NCBI GenBank assembly: GCA_910585745.1
Contig: CAJUFM010000080.1
Location: forward strand, 1-12,094
Reading direction: 5' to 3'
Length of the DNA stretch: 12,094 nt
From: an uncultured Eubacterium sp.
GTDB taxonomy: Bacteria; Bacillota; Clostridia; Lachnospirales; Lachnospiraceae
Shown piece by piece: positions 7,597 through 12,094 of this stretch. Each line of letters starts with the position of its first letter. Position 1 is the first letter of the stretch. The notes under the pieces were generated by a model. The model was not told where the DNA came from. It saw only the letters and a program-made list of their open reading frames with translations, and did not search any database. The position numbers and the translations under genes were made by a program.

Positions 7597-7608
7597 ATGG
7601 AGGAAAAT

Positions 7609-9720
7609 ATGGAAACGAATGTAATCTCAGACGTATTTGGAACGAAAGTTTTTAACGATGAAGTGATGCAGGAGTATCTTCCAAAAAAAACATATCAGGC
7701 TTTAAAAAAGACGATTGAAAATGGTGAGGAACTCACCCCGGAGGTAGCAAATGTAGTTGCCCACGGTATGAAAGAATGGGCCCTTGCCAATGGTGCCACC
7801 CACTATACACACTGGTTTCAGCCTATGACCGGCGTAACAGCAGAAAAACATGACTCATTCATCAGTGCTGAGTCCGATTCCCGGGCAGTTCTGGAATTTA
7901 ACGGCAAAGAACTGATCAAGGGAGAACCCGATGCCTCTTCTTTTCCTTCCGGCGGTCTCCGGGCAACTTTCGAGGCAAGGGGTTATACCGCATGGGATTG
8001 TACATCTCCTACCTTCCTGCGTGAGGATGCCATCGGCGTCACACTCTGTATCCCTACCGCTTTCTGTTCCTACACTGGAGAGGCACTGGATAAAAAGACT
8101 CCTCTTCTGCGCTCGATGGAAGCCATCAGCAAACAGGCTGTCCGTATCCTCCGGCTGTTTGGAAAAGACGAGGTATCGAATGTAGCCTGCTCCGTAGGCG
8201 CAGAGCAGGAATATTTCCTAATCGACAGGGATAAATACCTTCAGAGAAAAGATCTTATTTTCACGGGACGTACCTTATTTGGCGCCATGCCCCCCAAGGG
8301 ACAGGAACTGGATGACCACTATTTTGGAAGTATCCGCGAACGACAGGCTTCTTTCATGAATGAATTGAACATAGAACTTTGGAAACTGGGAATTCTTTCC
8401 AAAACCCAGCACAATGAAGTTGCTCCGGCCCAACATGAGATGGCGCCGATCTATGACACCGCCAACATAGCGACGGACCACAACCAGCTGGTTATGGAGG
8501 TAATGAAAAAGGTGGCAAGAAGACACAATCTGGAATGTCTTCTTCATGAGAAACCCTTCGCCGGCGTAAACGGTTCCGGGAAGCACAACAACTGGTCCAT
8601 CGTGACGAATACTGGGGAAAACCTGCTAAGTCCCGGCTCTTCCCCTCACAACAACAGGCAGTTCCTTCTGTTCCTGACTGCCGTGATCGCTGCCGTAGAC
8701 GAAAACGCCGCTCTCCTGCGTATGTCCGCCTCCAATCCTGGAAACGATCATCGTCTGGGAGCCAATGAAGCGCCGCCGGCGATAATTTCTATCTTCCTCG
8801 GAGAACAATTAGAGGATATCGTGGAACAGATCATTGAGACAGGTACTGCCGACCACAGCTTAAAGGGCGGAAAAATGGATATCGGTGTAAGCTCCATTCC
8901 TCCAGTGAAAAAAGATGCCACGGACCGTAACCGTACTTCACCCTTTGCTTTCACTGGAAATAAATTTGAATTCCGTATGGTAGCTTCTTCAATGTCTATC
9001 GCAGGGGCAAACACGGTTTTGAACGCCTCTGTGGCAGATGTACTGGAAAAAATGGCGGATGAACTGGAAGGAGCTTCTGATTTTGAAAAAACCGTAGATA
9101 CCCTGATCCAGAAAACACTAAAAGAACATCAGAAGGTGATCTTCAACGGAAATGGCTATTCCGATGACTGGGTTTCCGAGGCAGAAAAACGTGGTCTTCC
9201 CAACGTGCGCACCATGGTGGATGCCACCGCTTCCCTCATAGAACCAAAGACCATCCAGATGTTTGAGAACCAGAATGTACTCTCTAAAGCAGAATTGGAA
9301 TCCCGCGCCGAGATTCATTACGAAGCCTACGCAAAGGCGATCAACATTGAAGCCAAGGCAATGGTTGATATGGCGACCAAACAGTACATTCCTGCAGTGA
9401 TCAAATACACCACAAGCCTGGCAGACTCCATCAACAGTATCCGGCAGGCTTGTCCGGAGGCAGATCTCACGGTGCAGACCTCGATCCTAAAAGACTGTTC
9501 TGCACTCCTCGCCAAATCCCAGAAGTCTCTGATCGCCCTCGGTGATGTGACGGAGAAAGCTGGTTCCATGGAAGAGGGAAAAGCACAGGCAGAATACTAC
9601 CGGGATATCGTATTCCCGGCAATGGAAGCTCTAAGAGCCCCCATCGACGAGCTGGAAATGCTGGTGGATAAAGAAGACTGGCCTGTACCATCTTATGGGG
9701 ATATGCTTTTTGAAGTGTAA
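7609..9720 (+). CDS. glnN: Glutamine synthetase type III (GlnN)
   Basis: Condenses ammonium and glutamate to glutamine using ATP; a cytoplasmic oligomer and central enzyme of nitrogen assimilation. The 703-aa length is normal for type III and far above type I/II. Signatures seen in order: GEPDASSFPSGGLRATFEAR (residues 105-124, type III N-terminal signature), AEQEYFLIDRD (about 198-208), TQHNEVAPAQHEMAPIYD (about 266-283), KPFAGVNGSGKHNNWSI (about 315-331), LRMSASNPGNDHRLGANEAP (370-389) and DRNRTSPFAFTGNKFEFR (439-456), then a helical C-terminal region. Start: the frame stays open upstream to a TTG at 7513, but GGAGGA at 7599-7604 sits 4-5 bases before the ATG at 7609, and the family begins with sequence like METNVISDVFG. 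The gene is monocistronic, with its own promoter and terminator. I saw no ANTAR-type paired hairpins or glutamine riboswitch in the leader. Confidence 0.97.
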   Translation: METNVISDVFGTKVFNDEVMQEYLPKKTYQALKKTIENGEELTPEVANVVAHGMKEWALANGATHYTHWFQPMTGVTAEKHDSFISAESDSRAVLEFNGKELIKGEPDASSFPSGGLRATFEARGYTAWDCTSPTFLREDAIGVTLCIPTAFCSYTGEALDKKTPLLRSMEAISKQAVRILRLFGKDEVSNVACSVGAEQEYFLIDRDKYLQRKDLIFTGRTLFGAMPPKGQELDDHYFGSIRERQASFMNELNIELWKLGILSKTQHNEVAPAQHEMAPIYDTANIATDHNQLVMEVMKKVARRHNLECLLHEKPFAGVNGSGKHNNWSIVTNTGENLLSPGSSPHNNRQFLLFLTAVIAAVDENAALLRMSASNPGNDHRLGANEAPPAIISIFLGEQLEDIVEQIIETGTADHSLKGGKMDIGVSSIPPVKKDATDRNRTSPFAFTGNKFEFRMVASSMSIAGANTVLNASVADVLEKMADELEGASDFEKTVDTLIQKTLKEHQKVIFNGNGYSDDWVSEAEKRGLPNVRTMVDATASLIEPKTIQMFENQNVLSKAELESRAEIHYEAYAKAINIEAKAMVDMATKQYIPAVIKYTTSLADSINSIRQACPEADLTVQTSILKDCSALLAKSQKSLIALGDVTEKAGSMEEGKAQAEYYRDIVFPAMEALRAPIDELEMLVDKEDWPVPSYGDMLFEV

Positions 9721-9736
9721 TAAAAAATAAAAGTTA

Positions 9737-9768
9737 GTCCCGCCAGAGACCTGGCGGGACGGTTTTTA
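9737..9768. terminator. Strong terminator after glnN, probably bidirectional
   Basis: A perfect 10-bp GC-rich stem (GTCCCGCCAG at 9737-9746 with 9751-9760) with a 4-base loop. It is followed by TTTTT on the plus strand and by a T-rich stretch on the minus strand. It therefore suits both glnN and the convergent DUF4160-like gene. Confidence 0.9.
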
Positions 9769-9802
9769 TATTTTATTATATTGATATTTTGATTTTAGGT
9801 CC

Positions 9803-10080
9803 TTAACAATAATAGCTGATTTCTCCAAAATACTCATACCATTTTTGCATAATTTCTTTACTGTTGGCTTCAATAAACGCCAGCAGTTTTCTTAAATCTT
9901 TTGATGATATCTGGGAATTATTATTGCAAACCAGTGTTTTCCCTTTTTTCGTTATCCATATTTTTGTTGAATTTGCTCTTGGATTATGTTTTACAACATG
10001 GACATGAATAGGCTCTGTTGGTTTATTTCATTTGACCAAAAGAAAATTATATAACCACCAAATTTAAAAATTTGAGGCAT
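9803..10080 (-). pseudogene. DUF4160-like small protein gene, broken by a one-base frameshift
   Basis: Direct translation of the minus strand gives MPQIFKFGGYIIFFWSNE from an ATG at 10080, and that frame soon stops. From about 10020 a second frame continues with EPIHVHVVKHNPRANSTKIW and goes on to SQISSKDLRKLLAFIEANS and ISYYC before a stop at 9803. Together these make one DUF4160 domain of about 92 residues, with the typical GY-x-I-x-FWSNE and EPIHVHV motifs. The two parts are out of register by one base. Restoring one A in the A-run at 10026-10028 gives SNENKPTEPIHVHV and joins them exactly. Either the gene is dead or this is a homopolymer sequencing error. A GGGGGA site lies 7-8 bases before the ATG, and the start overlaps the end of the upstream 89-residue gene by 17 bases. 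DUF4160 proteins often sit in small accessory gene pairs; their function is not known to me. Confidence 0.75.
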
Positions 10081-10333
10081 TTTCAAATCCCCCTTCTCTT
10101 GCAAATTCCATAATTAAATGAGCATTATTTTCAACAAACTCTTTATAATATTTCATTTCAACTTCAGAAAATCCAACTATATTTTCCCATGTATAATCTG
10201 GCAAATAGCACGTTGCATTATGAAAGCCATTATAAACAGCCTTTTCAATATAAACTTTGACTTTCCCATCTGGTTTCATCTCAGAATGGACAACTTCTGT
10301 TGTATCACTCAATGTTGCATAGGGATATACCAT
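10064..10333 (-). CDS. Small conserved hypothetical protein, 89 aa
   Basis: Begins MVYPYATLSDTTEVVHSEM and ends EFAREGGFENASNF; no signal peptide or membrane segment. I recognise the pattern (TLxDxTEVVHSE near the start, CYLPDYTWE in the middle, NAHLIMEFAREGG at the end) from small hypothetical proteins of Clostridia, but I know no function and give none. Start: the frame extends upstream to 10369, but GGAGG ends 9 bases before the ATG at 10333 and the conserved part begins there. The C-terminal end overlaps the start of the DUF4160-like gene by 17 bases, so the two were probably cotranslated. The composition is A/T-richer than the decarboxylase operon, which fits an accessory region. Confidence 0.7.
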   Translation of the reverse strand: MVYPYATLSDTTEVVHSEMKPDGKVKVYIEKAVYNGFHNATCYLPDYTWENIVGFSEVEMKYYKEFVENNAHLIMEFAREGGFENASNF

Positions 10334-10365
10334 AAAATCCAACCTCCATTCTTTCACAAGTCTAT

Positions 10366-10431
10366 TCATTCATTTGCTTCCCTATTTATAATAACAGCTG
10401 CCATACGTCTTCCGCAACAAGTAGACCCACT
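10366..10431 (-). other. Possible C-terminal remnant of an unidentified protein
   Basis: In the gap between the AraC pseudogene and the 89-residue gene, one minus-strand frame reads SGSTCCGRRMAAVIINREAN, then Glu and a stop at 10366. It has no start codon or ribosome binding site of its own and is preceded by in-frame stops. The Cys-Cys and Arg-Arg pairs look protein-like, but the stretch is too short to identify and may be chance. Confidence 0.2.
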
Positions 10432-10903
10432 AATTTTTTATTTTTCGTACGGGGCGCAGTACCTCATAACCAATCACTTCTGGATAATGACACTTGCAGG
10501 TATTTTCCGGATCTCAAACCCATCCGGTATCACTCCCTGATACTCATCTGGTACGCCAAAACCGTAAAAATAGCCTTTTCTGCCATTTTCATAAAACCAT
10601 CCCGCCGTATGACAAGTGACGATGGGATGAGAAACATGGCTCATGCTGTTTATTGTTCCACAGATACTGTCACAATCATGCCTGCTCCAAAAATTCATAT
10701 AATCGGTGGTCTCTATATCCCAGATACCGATGTATTGATGTGCGGGAATATGCTCCACGCGAACATGTGCTTCTGTCAACATTGTTTGATTCATAGTAAG
10801 TCCTCCTTGATTCACATAATGTTCAGGGAAGAAAGGGATCATCCGTCAGATATGCTTCAATCCAGTCGATCATTTTTTGTACGGTCTCATTCCACTCAAA
10901 CAA
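10430..10903 (-). pseudogene. AraC-family transcriptional regulator with GyrI-like domain, degraded by two internal deletions
   Basis: Three blocks in alternating frames line up with one AraC regulator. Block 1, from a TTG at 10903 with GGGGG 8 bases upstream, reads EWNETVQKMIDWIEAYLTDD, the usual N-terminus before the helix-turn-helix; it stops about 27 codons in. Block 2, in another frame (10842 to 10474), begins FFPEHYVNQGGLTMNQTMLT, the linker that normally follows the HTH, and continues through the effector-binding domain (VEHIPAHQYIGIWD, CHTAGWFYENGRKGYFYGFG, GFEIRKIPAS) to a premature stop. Block 3, back in the frame of block 1, reads CHYPEVIGYEVLRPVRK and ends at 10430, the expected C-terminus. 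Compared with the family as I remember it, roughly 80 residues (the DNA-binding domain) and about 40-45 residues of the effector domain are missing. An internal ATG at 10794 with AGGAGG 7 bases upstream could still express a 106-residue partial effector domain. Confidence 0.7.
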
Positions 10904-10967
10904 ATCTTTTTCCCCCTTGCTAAAAATATTGTACCCTATAACTGTCCGGAGATTTTGATATATGTTG

Positions 10968-12017
10968 CTATTCTATTGAATCCTCTAAAAGCTTATCCTG
11001 CAGCCGGAAAAATATTAGTTTTGTCTCTCCAGGACAGGTTGCCATCTGATGTTCGGCACAAAAGGAGAGTTTCTCCTCTTCCACCATCTGCCCCACCAGA
11101 CTTTCTGCCGATTTCTCAGAGTAACCCTGGGCTATCAGGATAAGCGCCAGGTTATCCTCCAAAGTAAGATCACCGATAAAGATATGCTTTTTTTCCTGTA
11201 CCAGATTCCCCTCTCCATATTCTTTCTTCCATGCTTTTTTAAATAAGTAATTCAGCAGAATAAACGTTAAAAAGTAAAACAGAAACATCCCCAGTATGAC
11301 ACTAGGATATATCCGCCAGAATTCAAAATCCGTAAACACATAATGAAGGGTGGATGGAAAATAAGCCAATATCCGCGGCACAAAAGATACAAAAAATGCC
11401 ATCACAAAATAGAACCAGATGCATCTGCCATAACGTGCCCGGACCGCCCGGGGTGAAAAACCTACTAAGAAAAGATAATCATTTTCTTCCCCGCTCTGCT
11501 CCAGTGCCTTTCGGAACCAGAAAACACCTCCTGCTATTGTAATTCCCCAGATCACCAGCGCGAGCAGAAAAGACACCGCTCCATTTTCAGTGGCAGTCCT
11601 CCACTCTTCCCTTACAATTTCTGGGACAGGCCGGATCTTCATAAATTCCTTAAATTTTTCCCGCAGACCTGTGATATCTTTTTCTTCCGCCTGAAAAAAC
11701 ACTCCATAATCCACATTATCCCAAGCAACGTCTTTTCCATCGATATAACGATAATTCTCACATCGGTATTCATGGGCAGAAATCCCATCCTGTTCTGTTA
11801 GAAGATAATTCTCAATTTCATTGTGCTCCTCGTCTTCATCGGAATACCAGTACCAGCTTTCGTCATACCCGAATAAGGACTGCCATTTATAATAAAAAGA
11901 AGCATATGTCATCAGCTGATAATTCACACACAAGCCTGAAATGATAAGCAGAATAGCAAATGCCATCAGATAATTTCTCTGTTTTTCCAGAAACAGCTGA
12001 CAAAGTTTTTGATTCAT
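10968..12017 (-). CDS. FtsX-like ABC transporter permease with an unusual C-terminal tail
   Basis: 349-aa membrane protein. Predicted layout: transmembrane helix 1 (about 17-36), an acidic aromatic-rich external domain (about 37-145, with WYWYSDEDEEHNE), then helices 2 (147-168), 3 (199-220) and 4 (237-260). The loop after helix 2, EENDYLFLVGFSPRAVRARY, matches the FtsX/MacB permease pattern of a charged turn, a short hydrophobic run and Gly. Four helices around one large external domain also fit. The tail (about 275-349) is cytoplasmic and is discussed in the findings. Start: AAAGGGGG lies 5 bases before the ATG; the frame is open upstream, but the sequence there does not look coding. No ATPase gene is visible in the window; a partner could lie just beyond the right edge. 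The exported substrate is unknown. Confidence 0.65.
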   Translation of the reverse strand: MNQKLCQLFLEKQRNYLMAFAILLIISGLCVNYQLMTYASFYYKWQSLFGYDESWYWYSDEDEEHNEIENYLLTEQDGISAHEYRCENYRYIDGKDVAWDNVDYGVFFQAEEKDITGLREKFKEFMKIRPVPEIVREEWRTATENGAVSFLLALVIWGITIAGGVFWFRKALEQSGEENDYLFLVGFSPRAVRARYGRCIWFYFVMAFFVSFVPRILAYFPSTLHYVFTDFEFWRIYPSVILGMFLFYFLTFILLNYLFKKAWKKEYGEGNLVQEKKHIFIGDLTLEDNLALILIAQGYSEKSAESLVGQMVEEEKLSFCAEHQMATCPGETKLIFFRLQDKLLEDSIE

Positions 12018-12060
12018 AAAAGCCCCCTTTCTATATTCTACATAACTTCTCGGAATCTTC

Positions 12061-12080
12061 AGCCTTGATTTTATAAGGCT
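12061..12080. repeat. Short inverted repeat upstream of the FtsX-like gene
   Basis: AGCCTT (12061-12066) and AAGGCT (12075-12080) are separated by 8 A/T-rich bases. There is no T-run on either side, so it is not a clear terminator. It could be an operator or part of the end of an upstream gene outside the window. Confidence 0.25.
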
Positions 12081-12094
12081 TTCAGACCCCTATC

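Noticed and set aside
7513..7608. 32-residue N-terminal extension of glutamine synthetase from a TTG start
   Set aside because: It would begin within about 5 bases of the predicted transcript start, has no ribosome binding site, and the family begins at the ATG at 7609, which has a good one.
12071..12094. End of an upstream gene at the right edge (minus-strand codons reading DRGLKAL, then a stop)
   Set aside because: Only seven codons are visible, so this cannot be told from chance.
12018..12094. Upstream extension of the FtsX-like reading frame
   Set aside because: The frame is open to near the window edge, but the ATG at 12017 has a good ribosome binding site and is followed at once by a typical basic N-terminus and helix.

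Overview
The window looks like chromosomal DNA of an anaerobic, low-to-moderate GC Gram-positive of the class Clostridia, most likely family Lachnospiraceae. The grounds are AGGAGG-type ribosome binding sites before most genes, a type III glutamine synthetase, a split sodium-pump decarboxylase operon, and small accessory proteins of kinds I recall from gut Clostridia. No rRNA, tRNA, CRISPR array or insertion sequence was found.

Layout. Positions 1-840 (minus): a lipoprotein gene whose 3' end lies outside the window. Positions 1017-5856 (minus): a five-gene operon that reads, in transcription order, divergent acyl-CoA-type carboxyltransferase, OadG-type delta subunit, biotin carrier protein, OadB-type membrane beta subunit, OadA/5S-type carboxyltransferase. 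A strong hairpin terminator follows at 954-999. Positions 5857-6094: a divergent promoter region. Positions 6095-7318 (plus): a secreted D-Ala-D-Ala carboxypeptidase. Positions 7319-7608: a terminator, then the promoter and leader of glutamine synthetase III (7609-9720, plus), which ends in a probably bidirectional terminator. Positions 9803-10903 (minus): a decayed accessory stretch with a frameshifted DUF4160-like gene, an intact 89-residue hypothetical gene and an AraC-family regulator that has lost two internal segments. Positions 10968-12017 (minus): an FtsX-like ABC permease with an unusual C-terminal tail.

How the genes work together. The operon holds all parts of a Na+-translocating biotin-dependent decarboxylase, but with two different carboxyltransferases. 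One is of the oxaloacetate/pyruvate type (OadA, Zn site intact, no fused biotin domain). The other is related to the methylmalonyl-CoA decarboxylase alpha / transcarboxylase 12S family but is clearly divergent. One free biotin carrier could serve both, and the membrane beta/delta pair could decarboxylate carboxybiotin with Na+ export. The soluble part has the same composition as the Propionibacterium transcarboxylase (12S, 5S, 1.3S), here joined to a sodium pump. This is the most interesting system in the window. The other well-preserved genes (carboxypeptidase, glutamine synthetase) are ordinary housekeeping functions with their own promoters and terminators.

Corrections made from the sequence: the glutamine synthetase start is at 7609 and the OadA start at 2432, both chosen by ribosome binding site. 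The left-edge lipoprotein, the DUF4160 pseudogene and the outer parts of the AraC pseudogene were found by direct translation.
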